A stretch of DNA of 64,000 nucleotides from Acidobacteriaceae bacterium (GCA_025462885.1 JAOAPN010000002.1:1-64000), one strand, 5' to 3'. Positions 8,516 through 19,350 are shown, numbered from the stretch's first letter. Made by a program: numbers and translations. Notes: generated from the letters alone by a model not told the origin.

Positions 8516-9202
8516 ATGGGATTGCCGAAGATTTTGCTGAGCTGGAGCGGTGGGAAGGATAGTGCGTGGGCGCTGCACGTGCTGCGGCAGGAGGCGAAGT
8601 ATGAAGTAGTCGGCCTGCTGACGACCATCAACGAAGCCTTTCGCAGGGTCGCAATTCATGGGTATCGCGAGGCTTTGCTGGACGCGCAGGCCGTGGCGGC
8701 GGGACTTCCGGTCTGGAAGGTAGACCTGCCGTTTCCCTGCACGAACGCGGAGTATGAGACGCGCATGGCGGTGGTGCTGGAGCGGGCGGTCGCCGAGGGA
8801 ATCCACGGGATCGCGTTTGGCGATCTTTTTCTGGAAGAGATTCGAGCGTACCGGCTGCGACAGCTCGAAAAGACCGGGCTGGAGGCAGTCTTTCCGGTAT
8901 GGGGAATTCCGACGGACGAGTTGGCGGAGACGATGGTGTCGGGAGGATTGCGGGCGTTTTTGACATGCGTCGATCCGCGCGTTCTGGACCCGTCTTTTGC
9001 CGGGCGCAGATTCGATGCAAAGCTGCTAAAGGAACTTCCTGCAGGGGTTGACCGATGTGGGGAGCGGGGCGAGTTCCACACCTTCGCGTGCGAAGGGCCG
9101 ATGTTCTCGCGTAGCATCGCTGTAGAACCCGCCGAGGTGATTGAGCGGGATGGATTTGTCTATGCCGAACTTCTTTCTGTATCGAGTGAGCCTGTTGCCT
9201 AG
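8516..9202 (+). CDS. PP-loop ATPase, diphthine-ammonia-ligase-like (MJ0570/DUF71 family)
   Basis: The 228-residue protein starts MGLPKILLSWSGGKDSAWAL, a PP-loop ATP-pyrophosphatase motif (SGGKDS). It continues with GIAFGDLFLEEIRAYR and the C-terminal GERGEFHTFACEGPMF, both diagnostic of the family that includes eukaryotic Dph6. Bacteria make no diphthamide, so the substrate is unknown; ligation of ammonia or an amine to an activated carboxylate is the likely chemistry. It overlaps the next gene by 53 bases, which suggests co-transcription. Confidence 0.85.
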   Translation: MGLPKILLSWSGGKDSAWALHVLRQEAKYEVVGLLTTINEAFRRVAIHGYREALLDAQAVAAGLPVWKVDLPFPCTNAEYETRMAVVLERAVAEGIHGIAFGDLFLEEIRAYRLRQLEKTGLEAVFPVWGIPTDELAETMVSGGLRAFLTCVDPRVLDPSFAGRRFDAKLLKELPAGVDRCGERGEFHTFACEGPMFSRSIAVEPAEVIERDGFVYAELLSVSSEPVA

Positions 9203-10307
9203 ACGCTGGCTGGTGGTCGCGGCGGTGTTGCTGGTGGCTGTCTCCGCAGCGCCCATTGCAGTCGCGCAGACGCTCGCCCGCCCCGGCTGGGTGGGTTCGG
9301 GGCTTACGCCGAACGTGTGGTGGCGGCACGCCTTTGTCTACGCGGTGGACGTGCGGACCGGCGAAGGTTTGAAAGGCGTTGCATCTCAAATGGATGCCAT
9401 GCAGACGCTGGGTGTCGATGCGGTGCTGCTGCGCGGGTTGCAGGGTACGGGCGAGGCTGGAATCGATCCGGCGGCTGGCCCGATGGAGGACTTCGACGCG
9501 GTGCTGGTAGCAGCGAGCCGTCATAGTCTGCGGGTATTGGTGGAGCTGAGTCCGAAGGCGACGACCGAGGATGTCTCCGGCGTGGCGCGATTCTGGTTGA
9601 GCCGCGGGGTCGCGGGATTTCGGCTGGTGGCTGCCGGGGATAGCTCTACCCAGATGCGCCAGTTGCGTGAACTGGCGAAGAATTATGTCGGTGAGCGGGT
9701 GATGATCGGAGATGCTGCTTCGGCAGGGGGCGCTGGGCCTCAGTTGTTGCTGGACGCTTCAATCGCAGTCGCGCCCTTGAATGTTGCCGCGATCCGAACG
9801 GCGCTCGAGAAGAATGACGCGATGAACCGTGCGGGCGGCGGGGTTCCGATGCTGGCCACGGCAGAGGGCGCGGGCGGCGGCCCGGAGTTTGCCAAGGTTG
9901 TCGCGACGCTGCTATTAAGTACGCGAGGCGGTGCGATGATCCGAGCCGGGCAGCAGGGTTCCGACCAGTCAGCCGCGTGGTATCGGCAGATGAGCACCAT
10001 GCAGCACAGCAATACGACGGTTCGTACCGGCGTGAATGCAATGCTGAATCACGATGCTGAAAACGTGGTCGCGTGGGTGCGCCGCCCCCAGCAGGCGGTC
10101 TCATACAAGAACCCGGCAGTCGTGTTCGTCTGCAACATGACGGACAAGCCAGTTACGGTCTCGTTGCGACCCGATATGCAGGGCCTCAAGCTGAAAGGGA
10201 ATTTTATGAAGACGGTGCTTCGCACAGATGAAGGGATGGGCGGCGTCAGCCTGGATGCGGTGAAGGTAGGTCCGTACGGGGTGTATGTAGGGGAATTGAA
10301 GTATTAG
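9150..10307 (+). CDS. Secreted GH13 (alpha-amylase)-like protein, apparently catalytically degenerate
   Basis: ATG 9150 is chosen because GAGGTGA ends 9 bases upstream; it overlaps the preceding gene by 53 bases. The 385-residue product has a long signal sequence (cut near PIAVAQ, about residue 40). It then follows a GH13 outline: WWRHAFVYAVDV, LGVDAVLLRG, DFDAVLVAASRHSLRVLVELSP, and GVAGFRLVAAGD where active enzymes have GFRxD. A C-terminal all-beta part (VVFVCNMTDKPVTVSL) matches the domain C region. The nucleophile Asp position reads Val/Ala and no clear acid/base Glu or third Asp is seen. It may be a binding protein or chaperone-like remnant; catalysis is unlikely. Confidence 0.65.
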   Translation: MDLSMPNFFLYRVSLLPRRWLVVAAVLLVAVSAAPIAVAQTLARPGWVGSGLTPNVWWRHAFVYAVDVRTGEGLKGVASQMDAMQTLGVDAVLLRGLQGTGEAGIDPAAGPMEDFDAVLVAASRHSLRVLVELSPKATTEDVSGVARFWLSRGVAGFRLVAAGDSSTQMRQLRELAKNYVGERVMIGDAASAGGAGPQLLLDASIAVAPLNVAAIRTALEKNDAMNRAGGGVPMLATAEGAGGGPEFAKVVATLLLSTRGGAMIRAGQQGSDQSAAWYRQMSTMQHSNTTVRTGVNAMLNHDAENVVAWVRRPQQAVSYKNPAVVFVCNMTDKPVTVSLRPDMQGLKLKGNFMKTVLRTDEGMGGVSLDAVKVGPYGVYVGELKY

Positions 10308-11508
10308 GCAGGATGGTGTCATAGGCCGCATACACGCGGTCAAAGACGGCATCCCAGCTACAGCCAAGCGCGTGCTGACGGCAGGCATCGCGCATCTGGT
10401 CTAAACGAGGACGATCGTTCGCAAGGCTGACGATCGTTTCGGCGAAGCTGTTGTCGAGCGCGATGAAGCCGGTAACGGCTTCCTGGACGATGTACTTGGG
10501 ACCGCCGTCGGGGGTGACGATTGCGGGAACTCCGCTGGCCAGCGCCTCGAGAACCACATTGCCGAAGGTATCGGTATGCGACGGGAAGACGAGCAGATCC
10601 ATGTTGGCGTAGGCGGTGGAGAGTTCCTCACCGCGCAGGACTCCGGCGAACTCGACCTTGTCCGGCGGAAGGGCGGCCCTGAGAGCGGCCTCCTCAGCAC
10701 CGTGGCCGATGATGAGAAAGCGGATGTCTTCTATTCCTCGCGCAGCTAACTCCCGCTCAAGGATTGGCAGCAGGGCGACGTTCTTCTCGATGGACAGCCG
10801 CCCCACATAGCCGAGGATCAAGGTGCGGTCGTCCGCGAGGCGCGTGCGGCGAGCAGGCGTAAACAGAAGGGTGTCGACGCCACGCTGCATAAGATGGCAG
10901 GGACGTTTCGTCGTGCGTTCGAGCAGCTCGCACAGCTCCCCGTTTGGAGCAAAGAGCACCCTGGCCTGCCGGTAGAGATGGGCGGCGATGCTCAAGGAGG
11001 TGGACTCGATCCGCGCCGCAGCCTGCAGAGCCCGATCAGCCGGGAGGCGTCCGGTCAGCCATTCGAGACGGCGCGCAGCGTACTCATGGACATTCGTGTG
11101 CCACGAGGCGGCCAGCGGGATGCCAAGCTCGTAGGCGAACCAGGCGCCGAGGAGGCCAAGCTCGCTCGGTCCGGTGATGTGGAGAATGTCGGGCTTGAAG
11201 CGGCGAAGTTCCCGTTCGATCCGAGTGACGTGGCGACCGAACAGAGGATCGAAGGCGAGGTCCTTCTCGATGCCGAACGCGGCGAAGCTCCGCGGCAGTT
11301 CAAGGGTCTCTACGGGAAAGGTTGCGTCCGGTTTGGTGTGGCCAGCTCGGACGCAGAGGAACGGGAGCTGATGACGTTGCGCATAGGCCACGAAGTTGCG
11401 GCTAGTGTGGGCGACACCGTTGATCTCATGGAAAGAGTCGGGGAAGTAAGCGACACGCGGACCATGCGGGCGAGCGGGCTTCTCCATGATGGTCTCTGCC
11501 TGGTGCAC
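10246..11508 (-). CDS. GT4-type glycosyltransferase (group 1)
   Basis: The 420-residue protein uses GTG at 11508, favoured by AAAGGAG 9 bases upstream; ATG at 11487 is an alternative. The N-terminal GT-B half contains PDSFHEINGVAHTSR and HITGPSELGLLGAWFAYELGIP. The C-terminal half contains GYVGRLSIEKNV, LIIGHGAEEAAL and FPSHTDTFGNVVLEALASGVPAI, the E-x7-E nucleotide-sugar motif of GT4. It probably transfers a sugar to a lipid or glycan at the inner membrane. The start of the protein resembles mannosyltransferases of the MgtA/PimB kind. Its 3' end overlaps the convergent GH13-like gene by 62 bases. Confidence 0.9.
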   Translation of the reverse strand: MHQAETIMEKPARPHGPRVAYFPDSFHEINGVAHTSRNFVAYAQRHQLPFLCVRAGHTKPDATFPVETLELPRSFAAFGIEKDLAFDPLFGRHVTRIERELRRFKPDILHITGPSELGLLGAWFAYELGIPLAASWHTNVHEYAARRLEWLTGRLPADRALQAAARIESTSLSIAAHLYRQARVLFAPNGELCELLERTTKRPCHLMQRGVDTLLFTPARRTRLADDRTLILGYVGRLSIEKNVALLPILERELAARGIEDIRFLIIGHGAEEAALRAALPPDKVEFAGVLRGEELSTAYANMDLLVFPSHTDTFGNVVLEALASGVPAIVTPDGGPKYIVQEAVTGFIALDNSFAETIVSLANDRPRLDQMRDACRQHALGCSWDAVFDRVYAAYDTILPNTSIPLHTPRTDLPSPHPG

Positions 11509-12052
11509 GGGATCCTGCTCCTTTGGTCCGCCTCCACCGTCACGCGATCCGGGCTCGCTCAGGATTTATCTTACTGCGGCAGATGGAAGGTGGGTGCAGA
11601 CCATGGCGGAGGGTGGGTGGGCGGCCGATCTTTACAGAGAGCCGATTTCTATCAGGCTACTCCGCCGAAATGGATCAGGGACTACACCTTTTTGGGGATG
11701 TGTTGCGCCGACGCCGGGGCTAAGGTTTATAGATGAGTCGGGAGTGTGTGAGTGCGGTAAGCGGCCACGGGTGCGAAGTAAATTAACGTATTTGTCATGA
11801 ATTCTGCCTAAAATGGCAGGTTCCGGGTCGCGGCTGAACTTCGCGGGTGGCGCTATATGGATTTCCATGGTTCGAACCGCTATAACAGTTGGTATCCCCG
11901 CGGTATCGATCAAGGTCGTCATTCTGTGAAGCTTAAGTGAAATTGTCACGCTTCCTGTAGCCGATAGAGATTCTGCCCGCTGGTGGGCCTGCCGAGTTAG
12001 GTTGCGTCTTTCGCAGTCCGTTGCTGTACCGTTTTGAGGTTAACGTCTGCAA
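11509..12052. other. 544-bp intergenic region between divergent GT4 and diguanylate cyclase genes
   Basis: No gene, tRNA or strong hairpin is seen. Only a 5-bp stem (CTGCC/GGCAG, 11804-11819) stands out. Open frames here have no family resemblance and irregular composition. Both neighbouring promoters must lie in it. Confidence 0.5.
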
Positions 12053-13306
12053 GTGAATTCGACCTACATCGTTCAAGTTCCGGATCTGGTCGCCATGCTG
12101 GTCCTGATGGTGGTGCTGATATTTCTGCGCCGCCGCAGTGAAGCCAAGGATGTAACGCTTTGGCTGGTTGGGTTGTGCTTCATTTTTGTGGAGGCGATCG
12201 CTTCCGATCTCTATCGCTTTACGTCGCTCTTTCATGCCCCCTCCCATTCCATCGCTTTGGACTCCTACGTTCTGGCGGGATTGACGTTTGCGTGGGCAGC
12301 ACGCAAGGACAGTGTTCGCCCCAAAGCTTACCTCTCTTTCTGCCTGGCGATGATTGTGCCGTTATTTGCAATCACTACGCTGTATGGGTTGAATCTGCAC
12401 CAGCGCTATGCCTACCTTAGCCTCGTCGTAACGGGGATCGCCCTCGGGCTGGCGTGCACGGTAGTATTTCTGCGCGACGTCCGACTGATAGGGACGGTGC
12501 TGGCCGTGCAAATTGTTACGTGGGGACCAATGTTCTGGCTGGCAGGCCGCTCCGGGTACCGCGAGATGACCTATTGGGGGATGGGATGCCTTTACATGCT
12601 GGTCGCGGTGGCGCTGTGGGGCGTCATGACGCGCAGCCGAATCGGCGGCAGCGTCATGGTGGCAGGGTTCGTCCTGTGGTCGCTGTGCCTGTTTACCCAT
12701 CCTTATGTCGGCGGAAACCCGGTGATCGCGGTGTTGAACGACGAGGTATGGACGCTGCAGAAGTTCTTTGTGACGATTGGGTTGCTGTTAGTGCTGCTGG
12801 ATGAACAGAGCCTGCGGAATCGCGAGTTGGCTCTGCATGACCCGCTGACGGGACTGCCGAACCGCCGGCTGTTCGACGACCGGATCAGCCAGTCCATCAA
12901 GCGTTCCGCGCGCTATAGGACTCGCTTTGCCATCTTCACCATCGATCTGAACAGTTTTAAAGCAGTGAATGATCTGTTGGGGCACCGCCGCGGAGACGAA
13001 GTTCTTTGCGAAGCAGCGAACTGTTTGAACACCGTAGTGCGGGCGGCAGACACACTGGCACGGTGTGGCGGCGATGAGTTCACCGTGATTGTGAATGATG
13101 TCTCAAATCGTCAGATCTGCGACCTGATCGCCGGGCAACTGCGGTCTTCCCTGGAGGGTGCGTCAACAGGTCTGCCGTTCAAGCTTTCGGGCAGCGTAGG
13201 CTACGCGATGTATCCGGATGATGCCGTCGATTCCACGCTTTTGCAGGAGATCGCGGATCGACGCATGTACGAAAACAAGCATGCGGTGCAGGGAGCTGCG
13301 GTGTAG
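12053..13306 (+). CDS. Membrane-bound diguanylate cyclase (GGDEF)
   Basis: A GTG start gives 417 residues. About six to eight hydrophobic segments span residues 8-245 (for example LVAMLVLMVVLIFL and FFVTIGLLLVLLDEQ), forming an unidentified membrane sensor. A GGDEF domain follows from DPLTGLPNRRLFDDR near residue 264. The active site CGGDEF is intact (residues 338-343), with DLNSFKAVND for metal binding. The inhibitory RxxD site is present as RAAD (330-333), exactly five residues before GGDEF, so product feedback by cyclic-di-GMP is expected. The ribosome site (GAGG) is a rather long 13 bases away. It stands alone, with no EAL partner nearby. Confidence 0.93.
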   Translation: MNSTYIVQVPDLVAMLVLMVVLIFLRRRSEAKDVTLWLVGLCFIFVEAIASDLYRFTSLFHAPSHSIALDSYVLAGLTFAWAARKDSVRPKAYLSFCLAMIVPLFAITTLYGLNLHQRYAYLSLVVTGIALGLACTVVFLRDVRLIGTVLAVQIVTWGPMFWLAGRSGYREMTYWGMGCLYMLVAVALWGVMTRSRIGGSVMVAGFVLWSLCLFTHPYVGGNPVIAVLNDEVWTLQKFFVTIGLLLVLLDEQSLRNRELALHDPLTGLPNRRLFDDRISQSIKRSARYRTRFAIFTIDLNSFKAVNDLLGHRRGDEVLCEAANCLNTVVRAADTLARCGGDEFTVIVNDVSNRQICDLIAGQLRSSLEGASTGLPFKLSGSVGYAMYPDDAVDSTLLQEIADRRMYENKHAVQGAAV

Positions 13307-13345
13307 AGCATTTCTCCTGTTACTGTGCACTGGACAAGCTTTGCG
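13304..13345. repeat. Short dispersed extragenic sequence, copy A
   Basis: TAGAGCATTTCTCCTGTT followed by actgtgcactgga resembles 24221-24260 (TAGAGCAATTTTCCTGTT, gctgtggagtgga): about 26 of 31 positions agree with one gap. It begins with the stop codon of the diguanylate cyclase gene. Both copies are extragenic. Short and found by eye. Confidence 0.4.
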
Positions 13346-13424
13346 AGTAGCGTTTTTCATGGAAAAAACGGCGTTCAGATCTGCGGTTTCGGTTTACATC
13401 CACAGAAGAAATGCTCCAGGCAAG

Positions 13425-14636
13425 TTAGGCGTCGAGACTGCGGGCCAGCGTCGTCCGCATCTCGCTGGCTTCATTCCAAGCGATGCGAAGGCCACCGGAC
13501 ACCGGAGCTGCACCCAGCGCGCGCACGATGCGGATGATGCCGGTAATGAGTTTCGGAGGCTTTTGCTGGCCGTTGGCGTCGGCTGTCCAGAGCTCCGACA
13601 AAGGGCGGACGTTGCCCTGGGTGTCGGGGTGGAAGGCGCGCTGGTCCCAGCGCTGGGAGCCCTCAGGAAAATGGGGGTAATCGCGGATCGCATCGAGCGT
13701 GGACTGCAGGATGCGGTGCTTCCACGGCTGCGCGTACTGCGGCATAAACAGGACGTTGGAGCGGCGCTCGCGGCGGACTTCGTGTACGAAGTCGGTGAAG
13801 CTGGTGGCGTGGGTGAGGTTGATATTGGCGTTCGGCTCAATGCCGTGGCGATCGCCACCGGAGATGACGAGTTGGTTCCAGCGGCCGGCCAGGTCGGCCA
13901 CTTCGCGATTTTCTTTCCAATTGCGAAGACCGTTCAGCTCCAATGCGTCAATAAACTGGCCGTTGGTGGCAAGGAACTCATTGACCAGAACGCAGTGGGG
14001 GGCATTGCCGATCCGGTAGAGGTCCCAGAGCGGGTGATTGAAGATCAGCAGAACGCTGGGGATCTCATGCATCTCTGCAAGGAGATCGGTAAGAAGTTTC
14101 GGGGCGCGCTCGGCAACGGGGATAGCGGTGAAGGCTTCGAGACGCGCCATCCAGTCCGTCGCGGTGGCGCTGGGAAGGTTGTGGACACCGAGATGGAAGG
14201 ACGTGTTGCCGAACGGGACAGTCCACTCGACGGAGACAGGAATGTGCCGGGCCGAGGGAATAGCGCGGAGCAGAAGCGGGGCCTGGATGGAGTCGTGGTC
14301 GGTGATCGAGACCAGCCCCGGGATCTGCAGGGCGTCCTCGATCTGGGTGCGTTCAAGGTCGAAGGCGAGGCGCGGCGTCAGCGGCGGGGTCCAATAGCTG
14401 CGGGCGTAGTCGGGCTGGATGCCGGAGAAGCGCAGCGAGCGCGATTCGAACCAGCGCATGATGGGCTGGAGCGCGGGAATGTCGGTGGAGAGCTCCGCAA
14501 TGAAGTCGAGGGTCTCTTTGGACTGCGAGGTGTGGGAGTGGAGGGAGACGCCCGTGGCAAAGCCGTGAGCGGCGTTGGGTTCGCGCCAGAGGTAGGAGAT
14601 GCTGGTCTGGTTGGTTGCGATGGCTTTGTGGCTCAT
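13425..14636 (-). CDS. PHP-superfamily-like metal-dependent phosphoesterase, function unknown
   Basis: The 403-residue protein starts at ATG 14636 with GGGAG 8 bases upstream. It carries scattered metal-binding signatures in PHP order: SLHSHTSQS (His33-His35), LVSITDHDSIQ (near residue 110), LIFNHPLWD and LVISGGDRHG. These could hold a two- or three-metal site as in PHP phosphatases and nucleases. An insertion separates the first and second motifs, with SVEWTVPFGNTSFHLGVHN between the second and third, so it is not a standard RNase-AM or polymerase PHP domain. It is monocistronic. A long open frame on the opposite strand is a composition shadow. Confidence 0.68.
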   Translation of the reverse strand: MSHKAIATNQTSISYLWREPNAAHGFATGVSLHSHTSQSKETLDFIAELSTDIPALQPIMRWFESRSLRFSGIQPDYARSYWTPPLTPRLAFDLERTQIEDALQIPGLVSITDHDSIQAPLLLRAIPSARHIPVSVEWTVPFGNTSFHLGVHNLPSATATDWMARLEAFTAIPVAERAPKLLTDLLAEMHEIPSVLLIFNHPLWDLYRIGNAPHCVLVNEFLATNGQFIDALELNGLRNWKENREVADLAGRWNQLVISGGDRHGIEPNANINLTHATSFTDFVHEVRRERRSNVLFMPQYAQPWKHRILQSTLDAIRDYPHFPEGSQRWDQRAFHPDTQGNVRPLSELWTADANGQQKPPKLITGIIRIVRALGAAPVSGGLRIAWNEASEMRTTLARSLDA

Positions 14637-14829
14637 GGCTTGGCTCCCGCTTGGGCTTCCCTGCTAGAGCGAGTGTGCCGAACCGGAGGTTACGGGGAGG
14701 TGACTGCACAAAGAATGGTGCTTGAAATTGGGAGTGGGTGGGTTATCCGCGAAGGTACGGGCGCTTACGAGCCGTCATCCGTAATGCGCCCTACATACGA
14801 ATCCGCGTTTATGCCATTTTGTCAGATGG

Positions 14830-15852
14830 TTAACGGGTTTTTGCGATATCAGGGCCGAGAAGCTCCTGTGCGGAGGGCGCCGGCTCACTCGGAACACCAG
14901 TCTGCTCTTCATGGAGCCGTTGCTGGTGTTCGTAGGGAGAGTCAAGATGGTTCTCGGTGAGACTTTTTTTGAGAATTTCGAAGGCTTCTTCCGGAGTGTC
15001 GACAAACTGGAAGAGGTCGAGGTCCTTGATCGAGATAGCTCCGTGTTCGGCCATCGCTTCCAGGTTGATGACCTTCTTCCAGTAGGTTGACCCGTAGATA
15101 ATGACAGTCATCTGCTTGGCGAGCTTGTGGGTCTGCGCCAGGGTCAGCAGCTCGAACATCTCGTCCAGCGTCCCGAAACCGCCCGGGAAGACGACCAGCG
15201 CCTTGGCGAGATAGGCAAACCAGTACTTGCGCATGAAAAAGTAGTGGAACTCGAAGTTCAGCGCAGGCGTGAGATACGGGTTGGGGCGCTGCTCGAACGG
15301 AAGCTTGATGTTCAGCCCGATGGTCTTGCAGCCAGCTTCGAAGGCTCCGCGGTTGGCGGCCTCCATGATGCCGGGCCCTCCTCCCGACGTGACGACAAAG
15401 CGGTGGCGGCGGCCGGGCAGGGCGCAGGCCCATGTGGCGACCAGGGCACCCAGCTTGCGGGCGTCCTCGTAGTAGTGGGCCATCTCCACCGCGGCTACAG
15501 CGCGTTTGCGCTGCAGGTCGGAGGCTTCGCCGGCGGCGATGGCTTCAGGCGTTGCAGGCTGCTCTTCAGGAGGCGCAGCTCTGGTCGAACCTGTGTTATC
15601 AAGTAGTTGAAGCTGGGCGTGCGCTTCGTCGAGCGGCAGGAAGCGGGCGGATCCGAAGAAGACGACCGTGTCCTGGATGCGCTCGCGGCGGAAGCGCGCC
15701 ATCGGTTCCTGGTACTCGGCGATCACGCGAATGAGGCGGCCGTCGGGCGAGTTGATGAAGTCGGGGTTCTCGTAGGCAAGCAGAGCGCGTGCGAGAGGGT
15801 CTGGAAGTTCAGCGGCGGGGGACTGGGGGGTGTCGGGCTTGGATTCACTCAT
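14830..15852 (-). CDS. LOG-family protein (TIGR00730-type nucleotide phosphoribohydrolase)
   Basis: The 340-residue protein contains VVTSGGGPGIMEAANRGA and VVFPGGFGTLDEMFE, the PGGxGTxxE active-site motif of LOG proteins, which hydrolyse cytokinin or purine riboside monophosphates to base and ribose 5-phosphate. It is longer than plant and actinobacterial LOGs (about 190 residues): a 100-residue N-terminal region carries VVFFGSARFLPLDEA, and the 40-residue tail is disordered. That matches the larger bacterial subgroup of unproven substrate, once called lysine decarboxylase-like. ATG 15852 is the only reasonable start. Confidence 0.88.
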   Translation of the reverse strand: MSESKPDTPQSPAAELPDPLARALLAYENPDFINSPDGRLIRVIAEYQEPMARFRRERIQDTVVFFGSARFLPLDEAHAQLQLLDNTGSTRAAPPEEQPATPEAIAAGEASDLQRKRAVAAVEMAHYYEDARKLGALVATWACALPGRRHRFVVTSGGGPGIMEAANRGAFEAGCKTIGLNIKLPFEQRPNPYLTPALNFEFHYFFMRKYWFAYLAKALVVFPGGFGTLDEMFELLTLAQTHKLAKQMTVIIYGSTYWKKVINLEAMAEHGAISIKDLDLFQFVDTPEEAFEILKKSLTENHLDSPYEHQQRLHEEQTGVPSEPAPSAQELLGPDIAKTR

Positions 15853-15894
15853 ACGAACGTCTCGGGCTCTCGAAGAAAAAGGCTTCGTTTATTT

Positions 15895-16278
15895 TCAATC
15901 CCGGTAATCGCGGTAATGGACAGCTTCGGAGATTCCGATCCAGATATCGATGAGGCCAATGCCGGAGATGATGCCGCGAACGGCTCCATTATGCAGGATA
16001 GCGGCGAGCCGGGGATGGGCGTTCATAAGGAGATTGTGGTCCCAGATGCGCGTCCACCAGGGCAGCACCATCACCAGCACGCCGAGGTAGACGCAGAAGA
16101 GGACCAGCACGAAGAGAGAGACGCGCTGAAGCCACACGGGTGTCGTTCGGCTCGTCATACGGGAGTCGGTGTCGTCCGGCGGTGGCGAGGGCAAGGGGCC
16201 GCGGGACGTTTCACGCAGCTGTAGCTCAGGCGGTTGCGGCGGTTCCTGGTTGGGAAAAAGTTGTGGCTGTCCCGGCAT
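15895..16278 (-). CDS. Small two-helix membrane protein, unknown function
   Basis: The start at 16278 gives 127 residues. Residues 1-45 are Pro/Gln-rich and likely cytoplasmic. Two hydrophobic segments follow, VSLFVLVLFCVYLGVLVMVLP and LHNGAVRGIISGIGLIDIWIGIS. The frame continues upstream to 16395 but would cross the divergent ABC-F promoter. No family is recognised. It ends 42 bases before the LOG gene start on the same strand, so the two may be co-transcribed. Confidence 0.6.
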   Translation of the reverse strand: MPGQPQLFPNQEPPQPPELQLRETSRGPLPSPPPDDTDSRMTSRTTPVWLQRVSLFVLVLFCVYLGVLVMVLPWWTRIWDHNLLMNAHPRLAAILHNGAVRGIISGIGLIDIWIGISEAVHYRDYRD

Positions 16279-16386
16279 CAAGTTCTCTGTTTGACGGTAA
16301 CAGAGCGGCGGGGCAATGTCTCGCTCCAGCAGATGCACGGCCGGGTATCTGGCGAGGGTCTTGTGCGGGATGAGAAGATAAGAGAG

Positions 16387-18351
<1,965 letters not shown>

Positions 18352-18429
18352 GAATGTTTTTAAGCCAATGGTGCGAAGTGCAGGAGGTATGCACCTCTCC
18401 CTGTACATCGTGGTAACGAGAGGGAAAGT

Positions 18430-19218
18430 TTAGCGCCCTTCGCGGAGACGCGCAGCGAGCCGCTCCGGCAGTCCCGCCATAAGAATCCGACCCTGCGAAG
18501 CTGTGAGGTCGTACGGCACCCGGTGATAGGTGATGGTGGCATCGCCGTTGGACGATTGATTCTGCGTATCGTAGATCGCGAAGGCAGCGCGCCAGTCGGC
18601 ATCACGGGGCTGGCCTATCGAGCCGGGGTTGATCAGGTGACGCGTGCCAGGAGGCAGTGTAAGAGTCCACGACTCAGCTTCGTTCTGGGCAGCGTAACGG
18701 GGACGAACCTCGTGCCAGTCATGCTCCTTCTGGGAGAAGCCGCCCTGGATGTGGGTGTGTCCAAAGAAGGTGATCGCGGTGGTCATCTGCTGCAGCGGAG
18801 CCCACGCGTCGCGCATATTGAGGATGTACTGATCTTCGTTGAGCGGTGAGCCGTGGGCGCAGGAGACGTCAAGCGTTTCGGCGGTCGGGCTTTCCGGCTG
18901 CAATGGACCGGAAGGCACAGCGCGGAGCCATGCGATGTTATCCGGGGTCAACTCCTCCTGCGTCCAAAGCGCAGCGGCGCGGGCGATCGGGTTGAAGCCA
19001 AGTGCAGAGGTGAGACCTGAGCCAACGCGATCATGGTTGCCGCGAACGTTCAGTGCCGCCAGCGGGCGCACCATGTCGATAACCTGGTTCGGGCTGGCGC
19101 CATAGCCTACAAGATCGCCGAGATTCCATACCGTGTCGTAGGAGCCTGCGGCTGCCTCAAGAACGGCATTGAGGGCTTCGAGATTGGCGTGAATGTCGGA
19201 AAGGATAAGGGCGCGCAT
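18430..19218 (-). CDS. Calcineurin-like metallophosphoesterase (YfcE-type)
   Basis: The 262-residue protein contains the full motif series: LSDIHANLEAL, NLGDLVGYG, VRGNHDRV, AHGSPL and FFGHTHIQGGF. Those residues hold a two-metal centre for phosphomonoester or diester hydrolysis. INPGSIGQPRD near the C-terminus is typical of small cytoplasmic family members. Between the third and fourth motifs are inserts found in acidobacterial and cyanobacterial homologues. The natural substrate is unknown. No strong ribosome site precedes ATG 19218, which directly abuts a weakly structured 130-base gap. Confidence 0.88.
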   Translation of the reverse strand: MRALILSDIHANLEALNAVLEAAAGSYDTVWNLGDLVGYGASPNQVIDMVRPLAALNVRGNHDRVGSGLTSALGFNPIARAAALWTQEELTPDNIAWLRAVPSGPLQPESPTAETLDVSCAHGSPLNEDQYILNMRDAWAPLQQMTTAITFFGHTHIQGGFSQKEHDWHEVRPRYAAQNEAESWTLTLPPGTRHLINPGSIGQPRDADWRAAFAIYDTQNQSSNGDATITYHRVPYDLTASQGRILMAGLPERLAARLREGR

Positions 19219-19350
19219 GGAGAGTAAATGGTGCCGTTGGCCCCAAGGATAAAGTTTATCTGGATTGGAGGAGGGAGGGAAGGCCGGCTCGAAAAAATGA
19301 GCCGAAAGATAAAGCCGTATATCGAGAAGTCGCCTCTCCAGGCAGCGACG

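Noticed and set aside
11486..11800. 104-codon frame upstream of the diguanylate cyclase
   Set aside because: Overlaps the start of the GT4 gene, no family resemblance or ribosome site.
11860..11885. ggttcgaacc resembling a tRNA T-loop
   Set aside because: No flanking 5-bp stem, acceptor or anticodon arm could be built on either strand.
13351..13370. cgttttt/aaaaacg inverted repeat after the diguanylate cyclase
   Set aside because: AT-rich 7-bp stem without GC core; too weak to call a terminator.
13218..14960. 580-codon plus-strand frame across the PHP-like gene
   Set aside because: Starts inside the diguanylate cyclase gene and has skewed composition; the minus frame has ordered metal motifs and a good ribosome site.
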